Part shown: piece after piece, positions 44,061 to 52,584 of the stretch | How positions within the stretch are numbered: the stretch's first letter is position 1 | How the letters are laid out: each line of letters starts with the position of its first letter | Source: Lutibacter sp. | Lineage (GTDB): Bacteria > Bacteroidota > Bacteroidia > Flavobacteriales > Flavobacteriaceae | DNA length: 64,000 bases | Assembly: GCF_013041805.1 (NCBI RefSeq) | Contig: NZ_JABDRI010000074.1 | Coordinates: 1 to 64,000 of the forward strand | Direction: 5' to 3' | Notes under the pieces: generated by a model | Databases searched by the model: none | The model's input: only the letters and a program-made list of their open reading frames with translations | Told to the model about the DNA's origin: nothing | Translations under genes and position numbers: made by a program

Positions 44061-45161
44061 TTATTGATCTCCAAAAGACATACCAATACCTCGAGCAGTT
44101 TTTACCAATGATGAATTTGGTTTTACAATATTATACTTACTAATTGCTTCTAAAAAAGGAACAGCAACAATACTTGGATGTTGATAAGCTACCATTTTAC
44201 CATAGTTAGCATCAATAGCAAGCTCCATAGCTTTTACACCAAATTGAGTTGCTAAAATCCTGTCGAAAGCAGTAGGGACTCCTCCACGCTGCAAATGACC
44301 TAGTACTGTTTCTCTCATATCAGCATCACAACCAGCTGCTTTTAAATCTTTTAGTAATTTATTTGCAACACCACCTAATTTTAAGTTAGCATTTCCAACT
44401 TCATCACTTTGTTGAGAAAACACATCACCATCTTTAGGTTTTGCACCTTCAGCAATAACAATAATTACATGACCTTTTCCGTCTTTAAAACGCTTATTTA
44501 TAGTTGAAAGAACATGATTGATTTCGTAAGGAATTTCAGGAATTAAACAAACTTCTGCACCACCTGCTAGAGCTGAACTTAAAGCAATCCAACCAGCATC
44601 TCTTCCCATCACTTCAAGAATAATTACACGGTTGTGTGAGGCTGCAGTAGTAACAAGTCTATCAACAGCTTCTGTAGCTATTTGCACAGCTGTTTGGTAC
44701 CCAAACGTATAATCCGTAGCAGATAAGTCATTATCAATAGTTTTTGGAACACCTATAATATTCAATCCTTTTTCAAAAAGAACTTGCGAAATTCTTTGTG
44801 AACCATCTCCTCCAATACTTATTACGGCTTCTATTCCAAGATGTTTTAGTCTTCGTATCATTTCATCAGAACGATCAATAAACGACCATGTGCCATCATT
44901 TTCTTTCACAGGCCAAGCAAGAGGTCCTCCTTTTGTGGTCGTACCTAAAATTGTTCCACCCTGATAGTGAATACCTGAAACGGTTTTCTCATTTAATTCT
45001 ATAATCTCAGTAGGTTCTCTTAAAACACCATCAAATGATTGTATACTTCCTACAACTTCCCAATCTTCAGTTTGTGCAGCGCGCTTAACAATTCCTCTAA
45101 TAACTGCATTTAATCCAGGGCAATCTCCACCTCCTGTTAATACTAATACTTTTTTCTTCAT
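44061..45161 (-). CDS. pfkA: 6-phosphofructokinase
   Basis: 366 residues. VLTGGGDCPGLNAVIRG, GGDGSQRISQ (ATP-type Gly), PKTIDNDLSATDYTFG with the catalytic Asp, EVMGRDAGWIAL, and IPEIPYE are all present. The Lys in PKTIDND combined with Gly in GGDGS is the pattern of the mixed or long-PFK group rather than E. coli PfkA; phosphate donor is not certain. It phosphorylates fructose 6-phosphate in glycolysis. A degenerate paralogue lies 20 bases upstream in the same operon. Confidence 0.9.
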   Translation of the reverse strand: MKKKVLVLTGGGDCPGLNAVIRGIVKRAAQTEDWEVVGSIQSFDGVLREPTEIIELNEKTVSGIHYQGGTILGTTTKGGPLAWPVKENDGTWSFIDRSDEMIRRLKHLGIEAVISIGGDGSQRISQVLFEKGLNIIGVPKTIDNDLSATDYTFGYQTAVQIATEAVDRLVTTAASHNRVIILEVMGRDAGWIALSSALAGGAEVCLIPEIPYEINHVLSTINKRFKDGKGHVIIVIAEGAKPKDGDVFSQQSDEVGNANLKLGGVANKLLKDLKAAGCDADMRETVLGHLQRGGVPTAFDRILATQFGVKAMELAIDANYGKMVAYQHPSIVAVPFLEAISKYNIVKPNSSLVKTARGIGMSFGDQ

Positions 45162-45181
45162 TTTTAATTTTGTAACTATTA

Positions 45182-46249
45182 TTAATCTCCAAAAGAAATA
45201 CCAATTCCTTTTGCAGTATGAATTAAATTATGAGATAATTCAACTTTATTATATTGATCGATGACTTCTTTTAAATCTTTATGAGTTAATTCAAAATTTT
45301 GGTGAACCGCCATAGTTCCGAATTTTTTTTCTTTAACCAATTCAAAAGCTTTTACTCCAAGCTCTGTCGCTAAAATTCGATCAAATGCAATAGGTGAGCC
45401 CCCTCGTTGCAAATGTCCTAAAATTGTTTCTCTAATATCAGCTTGAAAGTTTGATTCTTTTAATTTTTCAGCAATTTTACGAGCAATACTTCCAGATATT
45501 TTTTCATTTTTTTCACCTTTAAAATAGGCGCCTTCAGCAACAACTATATTTGCAAATCCTCTACCATCAGCTGTATATCTCGACTTTAACTTTTGTAATA
45601 CTTTTTCCATGTCAATCGGGATCTCAGGAATTAGACATACTTCTGCACCGCCAGCAATTGCAGCGTGTAGTGCAATCCAGCCCGCATCACGTCCCATTAC
45701 TTCTAAAATTAAAACTCTATTATGCGAATTAGCTGTAGTAACTAATTTATCCACCGCTTCAGTCGCTACATGTGCGGCTGTTTGAAATCCAAATGAAAAA
45801 TCTGTTATTGATAAGTCATTATTTATTGTTTTCGGAATTCCTATGATATTTACGCCTTTTTGAGATAATTTATGGGAAATTTTATGAGACTCATTACCTC
45901 CAATATGTATAACCGCATCAAAGTTAAAAACTTTAAGATTATAAATTAATTTGTCAGTAACATCTTCATTTTTTATAGTTCCATCTTTTTGTTTGACAGG
46001 ATAATTAAAAGGGTTTCGCTTATTATTGGTGGTTAAAATTGTTCCACCTTGTATATGAATTCCTTCAACGCGTTTTTCAGTTAGAGGTACTAATTCCAGA
46101 GGTTCAGATAAAATACCATCAAATCCATTTACACTTCCTATAATTTCCCACTTGGTTTCTTGACTTGCACGTTTAACGATGGCCCTTATTACTGCATTCA
46201 TTCCTGGACAGTCTCCACCACTATTAACAACTAAAATTCTTTGTTTCAT
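45182..46249 (-). CDS. phosphofructokinase paralogue lacking catalytic residues
   Basis: 355 residues from the ATG at 46249, which aligns with the start of the paralogue; a start at 46261 adds 4 residues. The fold matches the intact PFK nearby over the full length (VVNSGGDCPGMNAVIRA, EVMGRDAGWIALHAA, IPEIPID). But GGDGS reads GGNES and PKTIDND reads PKTINND, so the metal/ATP-site Asp-Gly and the catalytic Asp are replaced. The codons (aat gag; aat aat) confirm this. It is probably a pseudoenzyme that regulates, or forms mixed oligomers with, the active enzyme. Confidence 0.85.
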   Translation of the reverse strand: MKQRILVVNSGGDCPGMNAVIRAIVKRASQETKWEIIGSVNGFDGILSEPLELVPLTEKRVEGIHIQGGTILTTNNKRNPFNYPVKQKDGTIKNEDVTDKLIYNLKVFNFDAVIHIGGNESHKISHKLSQKGVNIIGIPKTINNDLSITDFSFGFQTAAHVATEAVDKLVTTANSHNRVLILEVMGRDAGWIALHAAIAGGAEVCLIPEIPIDMEKVLQKLKSRYTADGRGFANIVVAEGAYFKGEKNEKISGSIARKIAEKLKESNFQADIRETILGHLQRGGSPIAFDRILATELGVKAFELVKEKKFGTMAVHQNFELTHKDLKEVIDQYNKVELSHNLIHTAKGIGISFGD

Positions 46250-46460
46250 ATAATTTCCCATTTTAAGGGATTATTTTTTTGTTTGTCGTTTTCTGTACTA
46301 TTAAAATACGAATTAAACGGTTGCGAAATTATACAAAACGATACAATTTAGCAATGATTAAAGTCATATTTAATTCAATTAAAATCTTTTTAGGGCTTTC
46401 CTAATAATCCACTTATATTTCTTAATATTGAAACTTATTACAATATATAATTTATATAAA

Positions 46461-47378
46461 ATGAATAAGCCTCAAAATACAGTTCTTATTATTTTAGCTT
46501 TTTTTGCAATTTATGTTATTTGGGGGTCTACTTATTTAATGAATAAAGTGGCTGTTGGTGAATTACCGCCCTTTATGCTTGCATCTATTCGATTTATCTC
46601 TGCTGGAATTCTCATATTTATCATAGGTAAAATTATGGGGCTAAATCTTTTAATTTCAAAAAAACAATTAGCGAATACTGCTGTTGCAGGTTTTTTGTTT
46701 TTAACATTTGGAAATGGAGTAGTAGTTTGGGCTCTTAAATATGTTGATAGCGGTTTTGCAGCTTTAGAAATTTCAGCACAGCCCTTAGTGGTCCTATTAT
46801 TAATGCGTTTTTTTGATGGAAAAAAAATAAAATTAATGTCAGTTATTGGTGTAATTTTGGGTATAATAGGAGTTTTTCTTTTGGTAAGTCAAAAAGAAAT
46901 AATAAGTAAAGAAGGAACTTTGCTTGGAGTTATAATGATATTCGCCTGTATGTTTAGTTGGGGCTATGGAAGTTTATTTGTTTCTAAAGCTGATTTGCCA
47001 TCAAATTACTTTATAAATACCGGTTATCAAATGCTTACAGGAGGTATTATGCTTTTTATAGTAAGCTTGTCTTTTGGAGAAGTTTGGTCTAGTCCAACAG
47101 TTTGGAGTGGTAAGGTGCAACTTTCAATGTTTTTACTGATTGTATTTGGTGGAATAGTGGCATTTACATCATTTAACTATTTACTAAAAACAGTTTCACC
47201 TGAAAAGGTAGCAACTTCTACTTATGTAAATCCAATTATTGCTCTTTTGCTTGGTTGGTATTTTTTAAAAGAACAAATTACAATTCAATCTGTTATTGCC
47301 GCCATAGTTTTGTTAACTGGTGTTTATTTTATAAATACAAAAAGAAAATTAGTTATTTACTCAAGATTTAGAAAATAA
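46461..47378 (+). CDS. EamA family transporter (DMT superfamily)
   Basis: 305 residues from the ATG at 46461; a longer in-frame TTG start at 46428 is less likely. About ten membrane helices form two EamA repeats, with WGSTYLMNKVAVGELPPFML and RFISAG in the first and YVNPIIALLLGWYFLKEQIT in the second. DMT exporters move small metabolites or amino acids out of the cell; the substrate cannot be named. Single gene followed by a terminator. Confidence 0.88.
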   Translation: MNKPQNTVLIILAFFAIYVIWGSTYLMNKVAVGELPPFMLASIRFISAGILIFIIGKIMGLNLLISKKQLANTAVAGFLFLTFGNGVVVWALKYVDSGFAALEISAQPLVVLLLMRFFDGKKIKLMSVIGVILGIIGVFLLVSQKEIISKEGTLLGVIMIFACMFSWGYGSLFVSKADLPSNYFINTGYQMLTGGIMLFIVSLSFGEVWSSPTVWSGKVQLSMFLLIVFGGIVAFTSFNYLLKTVSPEKVATSTYVNPIIALLLGWYFLKEQITIQSVIAAIVLLTGVYFINTKRKLVIYSRFRK

Positions 47379-47406
47379 TTAATTGGATAGAATATTGGTT
47401 AAAAAG

Positions 47407-47438
47407 TTAGAAGACAGATTAAAAAATCTGTCTTCTAA
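47407..47438. terminator. bidirectional terminator
   Basis: A 14-bp stem (TTAGAAGACAGATT / AATCTGTCTTCTAA) with a 4-base A loop lies between the EamA gene and the convergent repeat microprotein gene. Confidence 0.75.
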
Positions 47439-47451
47439 TAAATTCGAAATA

Positions 47452-47562
47452 CTATTTAGGTTTAATAGTAATACCTGTCTTAGGTTTAATTGTAATACCT
47501 GTTTTTGGTTTAATAGTTATACCTGTTTTTGGCTTGATAGTCTCTTTTTCTGGCTTTGACAT
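47452..47562 (-). CDS. 36-residue repeat microprotein (IKPKTGIT repeats)
   Basis: A minus-strand frame of 36 codons runs from ATG (47560-47562) to TAG (47452-47454). Residues 1-8 (MSKPEKET) are followed by three copies of IKPKTGIT and a final IKPK. The three 24-base units differ at several positions (ATC/ATT, AAG/AAA, CCA/CCT, ATA/ATT, ACT/ACA), and every difference is synonymous. That is strong evidence that the peptide is translated and conserved. It is basic, has no signal peptide or hydrophobic segment, and is followed by a terminator. It faces away from the TPR gene at 47669, sharing the intergenic region. Function unknown. Confidence 0.65.
   Translation of the reverse strand: MSKPEKETIKPKTGITIKPKTGITIKPKTGITIKPK
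47455..47538 (-). repeat. 24-bp tandem repeat, 3.5 units
   Basis: Three and a half tandem units of 24 bp inside the microprotein gene, each encoding IKPKTGIT. The units vary only at synonymous positions, so this is not a simple recent duplication. Confidence 0.8.
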
Positions 47563-47584
47563 TTTAAATATTTTTTAGTTAATA

Positions 47585-47599
47585 TTTTACTATATTAGT
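47585..47599. promoter_or_regulatory. 15-bp element shared with the TIR gene promoter
   Basis: TTTTACTATATTAGT, with a palindromic core ACTA-TAT-TAGT, lies between the divergent microprotein and TPR genes. An exact copy in the same orientation lies upstream of the TIR gene (52536-52550). It contains TATATTAG, one base from the TAnnTTTG -7 consensus, so it may be promoter, operator or both. Confidence 0.5.
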
Positions 47600-47668
47600 G
47601 AAAATTTTTCAGTATTCCAATTTTTCAAGTTGTTATATTGCAGTAAATAAGTTATTTAATTGATTTAA

Positions 47669-49669
47669 ATGAATATAAAGAATTTTTTAAAAGAGTGTAA
47701 TGATAAGGAAGTTTTTAAAAAACTTTCAATTTATATTGTTTCTAGTTGGGTACTTATTCAAGTTTTAGCTGTTACGTGGGAACCTCTTGGTCTTTCAAAA
47801 AAATCAGTCACCTATTTACTAATTATATTATTAATTGGTTTTCCAATTAATATATTTTTAGTTTGGCGCTATCACTTAGTAGGTTTAGACTATAAAAATA
47901 AGAAATTAAATGAAGAAGGTAACTTAGTTAAAGTAGAACTTAAAAATAGTCCATTTCATAAAATGTACTTCTATATTTTGGGGATTATTAGTGTTTTATC
48001 ATTTTTATCTGCTTTACTGATTATTCAAAATAATTTTTCTACACCAAAAATTTCAGATAAAGAAGAGTCAATAAATAATCTAAATGATAAAATAGCTGTA
48101 CTTAGATTTGGGAATAATACAGGTGATGAAAAATATGATATTATCGGGAAAATGACTTCAGATTGGATAATACATGGCATCTCTGAAAATAATGTAGGTC
48201 AGGTTATATCTCCTGAAATTATAGATAATTATTTACTTCAAATAAATAATGCATCTGATTCTTCAGCTCCAATTGACAACAAGAGTGTAATTAATGAATA
48301 TTTCAATGCAGGTAAGCTTATTTCTGGAAATTTTTATTTAGAAAACGAAAAATTATTGTTTCAAGGAACAATAACAAATAGCGCTGAGGATACGCAATTG
48401 ATATCATTTAAATTAATAGAATGTGATTCTAAATCACCGTTAGAATGTATTGAAAAATTGAATCAACTTATTTTAGGATTTTTAATAACAGAAGAAAATA
48501 AAAAAGCGAATTTACAACCAGGCTCTCCTCCTAAATTTGAAGCTTACAAATATCTTTATGAAGCAAAGGCGACAATAGATGATCCTATAAAATATGTTGA
48601 ATTGCTCGATAAATCTATTGAAGCCGATTCTAACTATTTTGAACCGAAGGTTGAAAGAGTAGCACATTATTTCAATACAGGAGATTTTAAAAAATCAGAT
48701 TCTTTGTTAAAAACAATTAATCCAACATCGTTTGCAAACCTAAGACAACAAAATTTGCTAAATATGTATGAGGCATTATTGCGAGGTCAAAACGATAAAG
48801 TTTATTATTACTCAAAAAAGGAATATGATATTACTCCATTTGATTTGTCAACGAATTCAGGTAATATGACAATTGCATTGCAGTTTGTAAATAAACCTGA
48901 AGACGTGATTGCTATTTTTAATGAAATTTCAACTAAAGGAATGGAAATTGAAAATTGTGCTTTTTGTAAAGATAGAATTTATATAAAAGCATTATCAGAA
49001 ATTGAATTAGGTAATTATGATGACGCTATTGATTTACTGACTGAAATTAATAAAACGGTGGATGAAAATCAATTAAAAAAACCATTGTTTTCAGCGCTCA
49101 TTCGTTCTGGTGAAAATAAAGAAGTTGAAGACTTAATTTCAAAATTAGAATATAAAGAATTTTCTGAGATACAAGAGTTATACCTGTATATAGGGAATGA
49201 ATATTTGTTACTAAAATCAATAGATCTGGCAGAAGTTTATTTTAATAAATTGATTCAATCGGCTAGTATTAAACAGAATGACGAAAATTTAGCATTAGCC
49301 TATTTTTATAATCAAAATTTTAAAAAAGCTAAAAATCACTTTGAAAGAGTATTAAAAAAAGATCCTTTAAATGCAGAGTTACTTTCTAAGCTTGCAAGTT
49401 CTCAATTCAAAAATAACCAACATCAAGAGTCTGAAGAAACGCTTAAAAAAATTAGATTACAACAATCTGATTATCAATTTGGAACTATTGATTATGCTTT
49501 AGCACAGTATTATGCAACTATTCGTGAAGACAATAAAGTATTTGAACATTTAACACAAGCAGTTGCTCATGGATATTTATTTACACCAAATTCATATATG
49601 AATGACCCAATATTTGTTGACTATTTTAATGATGACCGATTTAAAAATGTTTTGAACTTTTGGCATTAA
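47669..49669 (+). CDS. membrane TolB-like / TPR protein
   Basis: 666 residues. Membrane helices at about 20-36, 47-66 and 100-119, with WVLIQVLAVTWEPLGLS and IGFPINIFLVWRY, resemble the membrane module of adenylate-cyclase-associated TPR proteins. Residues about 140-270 (KIAVLRFGNNTGDEKYDIIG) match the TolB-like domain. The rest, about 290-640, is TPR-like helical repeats (LELGNYDDAIDLLTEI-type; KAKNHFERVLKKDPLNAELL). No cyclase or HTH is present, so it may be a receptor or scaffold. It is first of the plus-strand genes of the TIR/caspase island, 36 bases before the next gene. Confidence 0.75.
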   Translation: MNIKNFLKECNDKEVFKKLSIYIVSSWVLIQVLAVTWEPLGLSKKSVTYLLIILLIGFPINIFLVWRYHLVGLDYKNKKLNEEGNLVKVELKNSPFHKMYFYILGIISVLSFLSALLIIQNNFSTPKISDKEESINNLNDKIAVLRFGNNTGDEKYDIIGKMTSDWIIHGISENNVGQVISPEIIDNYLLQINNASDSSAPIDNKSVINEYFNAGKLISGNFYLENEKLLFQGTITNSAEDTQLISFKLIECDSKSPLECIEKLNQLILGFLITEENKKANLQPGSPPKFEAYKYLYEAKATIDDPIKYVELLDKSIEADSNYFEPKVERVAHYFNTGDFKKSDSLLKTINPTSFANLRQQNLLNMYEALLRGQNDKVYYYSKKEYDITPFDLSTNSGNMTIALQFVNKPEDVIAIFNEISTKGMEIENCAFCKDRIYIKALSEIELGNYDDAIDLLTEINKTVDENQLKKPLFSALIRSGENKEVEDLISKLEYKEFSEIQELYLYIGNEYLLLKSIDLAEVYFNKLIQSASIKQNDENLALAYFYNQNFKKAKNHFERVLKKDPLNAELLSKLASSQFKNNQHQESEETLKKIRLQQSDYQFGTIDYALAQYYATIREDNKVFEHLTQAVAHGYLFTPNSYMNDPIFVDYFNDDRFKNVLNFWH

Positions 49670-49704
49670 CTAATTTTTAAAAACTAACTAACTAAATCAA
49701 ATTT

Positions 49705-50268
49705 ATGGCTTTTCAAGATTCTACCGAAGAGGTTAAAGAAGTATGGACAACTTTAGAATTTATTAGTAGTATTATAGGGCATATTATTTGGCCTATAACC
49801 ATGCTAATTATTTTTTGGATTTTCAGAAAACATTTTTCAAATATAATGAATAAGTTAAGTGGTATAGACGCCACTGCTACTGGAATTTCATTAAAATTTG
49901 ATCAAGAAATTGATGAAGCAATTGGTGAAAATTTGACGGAACAAACACCTCGATTAATAGCGAAGCAAGCTATGAAAATTGGCGAGAAAAGACCATCTTT
50001 TAAAGAGGTAACACCATATCATCAAATGATGAACATAAGAGATGGTTTAAACCATAGAATTATTCTAAAAGCGCAAGAAAATGATATTTCATCTCAAAAT
50101 AAAACTAATATAGATTTGAAAGACGAATTATTGAAAGCTGAAGCTATTTCATTTCAACAGGCAAAATTATTTCAAACCTTACTGCAATTAACAAACTCAA
50201 ATTTTACTAATATCACACAATCACAAGTCAATAAGGTAAAATTGTTATACAGTAATTTAAAATTATAA
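49705..50268 (+). CDS. small membrane-anchored protein of the caspase locus
   Basis: 187 residues: one membrane helix (about 17-40, TLEFISSIIGHIIWPITMLI), then a cytoplasmic helical domain starting NKLSGIDATATGISLKFDQEID. Polar and charged afterwards, with no motif I recognise. It lies 36 bases after the TPR gene and 6 bases before the caspase gene, so it is probably translated together with them. It might anchor or regulate the caspase-like effector; this is inference only. Confidence 0.65.
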   Translation: MAFQDSTEEVKEVWTTLEFISSIIGHIIWPITMLIIFWIFRKHFSNIMNKLSGIDATATGISLKFDQEIDEAIGENLTEQTPRLIAKQAMKIGEKRPSFKEVTPYHQMMNIRDGLNHRIILKAQENDISSQNKTNIDLKDELLKAEAISFQQAKLFQTLLQLTNSNFTNITQSQVNKVKLLYSNLKL

Positions 50269-50273
50269 TTTCC

Positions 50274-52496
50274 ATGAAAAAGTTAGAAAATGCGTATGCT
50301 TTAATAATAGGTGTAGAAGATCCAGAACTAAATACATATATAGATGCAAAAGCTATTTATGATATTTTGATTGATGAAAATCTTTCAGGCTACGATCCAA
50401 ATAATATTATTTTAGTAACAGGAAAAGAATCTACAAAACAACATATATTAGATGCTTTTGATAAACTTCAAGAAATAACTAATGAGGACTCTTCTGTTTT
50501 TTTGTACTATACTGGTCATGGTGGATATGAATTTAATGAATACTTCATTCAGCCTTCTGATATGAGCAATGAAAGTGATGAAATATTTAAGGAAACTTGG
50601 ATAAGTGCTAAGACTGTTAAGGATAAATTGGATGGGTTAAAATCTAAGCGATTAATATTTTTCTTAGATTGTTGTCATGCAGCTGGAATAACACAAGGCT
50701 TCAATTTGCATAACTCGAAAGAGGTTAAAAGTAAATCTTCATTAAGACCAAAGAGTTCTCAAATAAGAGATGGGCTGGGGCAAAAAATTGATAATGAGCG
50801 TGGAGTAACCATCGTTTCTTCGTGCTGGGAAGACCAAATCTCATTTCAACCAGAGGGTCAAAATAGTTTCTTTACAAAATGTATATTAGATGTTTTTCAA
50901 GGCAAACATAAATCTGAATTTAGGGATCCATTTATTCGAATTTATGAAGTTTTAGATTATATTCAATGGGAAGTTCCAAGATTAGCTGAAATGGTGGGTA
51001 AAAAACAGAACCCTTATGCTAATTTGCAAGCGTATGATAACTTTACCCTTAGTTATGTTCCGAAAAAAATTAGAGAAAAGCTTTCTGTGGAAAAATGGGA
51101 ACAGCCAAATAAAGTTTCTAGTAAAGAATTAAAAGAAGTTGTTACCTCTTATAGACAAGATGAAAAGTCCAATAATTTGTTGCTTTTTATACATGGTTTT
51201 TCTGGTGAGGCTGCTGATACTTTTGGTATTATCCCTGAATTATTGATGAATGATAAAAGAATGGATGGTTGGGATATGAAGCCATTGGGTTTTTCACAAC
51301 ATGTAAATCCAGAATTTGGAAAAGACATATGGGGTGGAACGAAAGACATTGATAAAATCGCTAAATTTTTAGCAAAATCATTTAAGTATAAATTTGATAA
51401 ATACGATAGACTTGCCATTGTAGCGCATAGCCTTGGTGGTTTAATAGCTCAAAAAGCCATTTTAAGCTTAGATGAAGATTTAAGAAATAAGATATCACAT
51501 TTAATACTTATAGGTTCCCCTAATAATGGAATTAACCCAGATGTATTAGCAAATACTTTTGATAATAAATATTTACAATTAAGCAGTGATGGAGATTTTA
51601 TTAAATCCTTGCGCAGTAATTGGGATACTGAATTTAAGAATGATTATCCTTTTGAATTAAAAGTTGCCGCAGCTACCAATGATGAGTATGTAGCTATTGA
51701 TTCTTGTTTTGAACCTTTTGAGGATGACTATTGTGAAATGGTTGATGGTAATCACTTATCTATGGTTAAACCTAAAGATGAGTTTAATGATTGTTATCTA
51801 TTGATAGTAAATACATTAACAGGGAATAATTTTTATAATGAATATACAAATAAAGAGGAAATTAATTTAGCATTAGGTAAATATAATACCGTTGTTAAAA
51901 AGTTATTACCCGTTGTAAATTCAATTGATGCGAATGGATTAAAACGGCTTGTTTTTGCATTAGAAGGGCTCGATAGAAAAGAGGAAGCTTTAGAAATTTT
52001 AATAAGTCATCCGCTAGCTAAGAATAATTCAGACCTTTATGGTTTAATTGCTGGAAGATATAAGCGATTATATTTGAATACATATTCAAGTGAAGATGGA
52101 GATAAATCATTTGAGTATTACACGAAAGGGTATGAGCTTGCCATTCAAGCAAATAATTTAGATCAAATTTATTATCACGCAATCAATCTTGCTTTTTTAA
52201 GTCTTGTGAAGTATCATAATGAAAATGATATGCTCAAATATGCAAATAAAGCCATTGAAGCCGCAGAAGCTAGTAGTAAAAATGTTTGGCAGTTTGCAAC
52301 TTTAGCCGAAGCATATTTATACGCCAGAAAATTTGATAAGTCAAAAGAATATTATTTGAAGGCTACTAAAATGTCAGGAATAAGAGAAAAATTATCAATG
52401 CATACTAATGCATATAAGGCTTATACAGTTTTAATGAGTACCGATAATCCTGAAGATGATTTTATAAAGTTTTTGTATGAACATTTCTTAATGTAA
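50274..52496 (+). CDS. caspase-like / alpha-beta hydrolase / TPR fusion protein
   Basis: 740 residues, soluble, no signal peptide. Residues 1-260 are a caspase-like (C14) domain: NAYALIIGVED, the catalytic His at H82 (YYTGHGGYEF) and Cys at C134 (FFLDCCHAAG). Residues about 298-520 are an alpha/beta hydrolase: LLLFIHGFSGEAADTF, nucleophile elbow AHSLGG (Ser386), GSPNNGINP, and His494 in DGNHLSMV. The remainder (about 540-740) is TPR-like. Both catalytic sets are intact, so this looks like a two-enzyme effector joined to a protein-interaction domain. It follows the small membrane gene by 6 bases; the TIR gene is 88 bases downstream. Confidence 0.85.
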   Translation: MKKLENAYALIIGVEDPELNTYIDAKAIYDILIDENLSGYDPNNIILVTGKESTKQHILDAFDKLQEITNEDSSVFLYYTGHGGYEFNEYFIQPSDMSNESDEIFKETWISAKTVKDKLDGLKSKRLIFFLDCCHAAGITQGFNLHNSKEVKSKSSLRPKSSQIRDGLGQKIDNERGVTIVSSCWEDQISFQPEGQNSFFTKCILDVFQGKHKSEFRDPFIRIYEVLDYIQWEVPRLAEMVGKKQNPYANLQAYDNFTLSYVPKKIREKLSVEKWEQPNKVSSKELKEVVTSYRQDEKSNNLLLFIHGFSGEAADTFGIIPELLMNDKRMDGWDMKPLGFSQHVNPEFGKDIWGGTKDIDKIAKFLAKSFKYKFDKYDRLAIVAHSLGGLIAQKAILSLDEDLRNKISHLILIGSPNNGINPDVLANTFDNKYLQLSSDGDFIKSLRSNWDTEFKNDYPFELKVAAATNDEYVAIDSCFEPFEDDYCEMVDGNHLSMVKPKDEFNDCYLLIVNTLTGNNFYNEYTNKEEINLALGKYNTVVKKLLPVVNSIDANGLKRLVFALEGLDRKEEALEILISHPLAKNNSDLYGLIAGRYKRLYLNTYSSEDGDKSFEYYTKGYELAIQANNLDQIYYHAINLAFLSLVKYHNENDMLKYANKAIEAAEASSKNVWQFATLAEAYLYARKFDKSKEYYLKATKMSGIREKLSMHTNAYKAYTVLMSTDNPEDDFIKFLYEHFLM

Positions 52497-52535
52497 ATAG
52501 CTGATTATAAAATGATTTAATCATGATGTAATAAA

Positions 52536-52550
52536 TTTTACTATATTAGT
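52536..52550. promoter_or_regulatory. 15-bp element, second copy, upstream of the TIR gene
   Basis: TTTTACTATATTAGT, identical to 47585-47599. It lies 34 bases before the TIR ATG, and the leader contains ACTACTACTAACTAAA. Confidence 0.5.
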
Positions 52551-52584
52551 AAACAAATACTACTACTAACTAAATTTTTTTATT

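Noticed and set aside
46262-46460. Promoter for the pfkA pair in the divergent region
   Set aside because: No TAnnTTTG box in the expected place was found on the minus strand, so none is annotated.
47455-47538. Tandem 24-bp repeats as a CRISPR-like array
   Set aside because: The units are contiguous with no spacers and form an intact reading frame with synonymous variation only, so they are a coding repeat.
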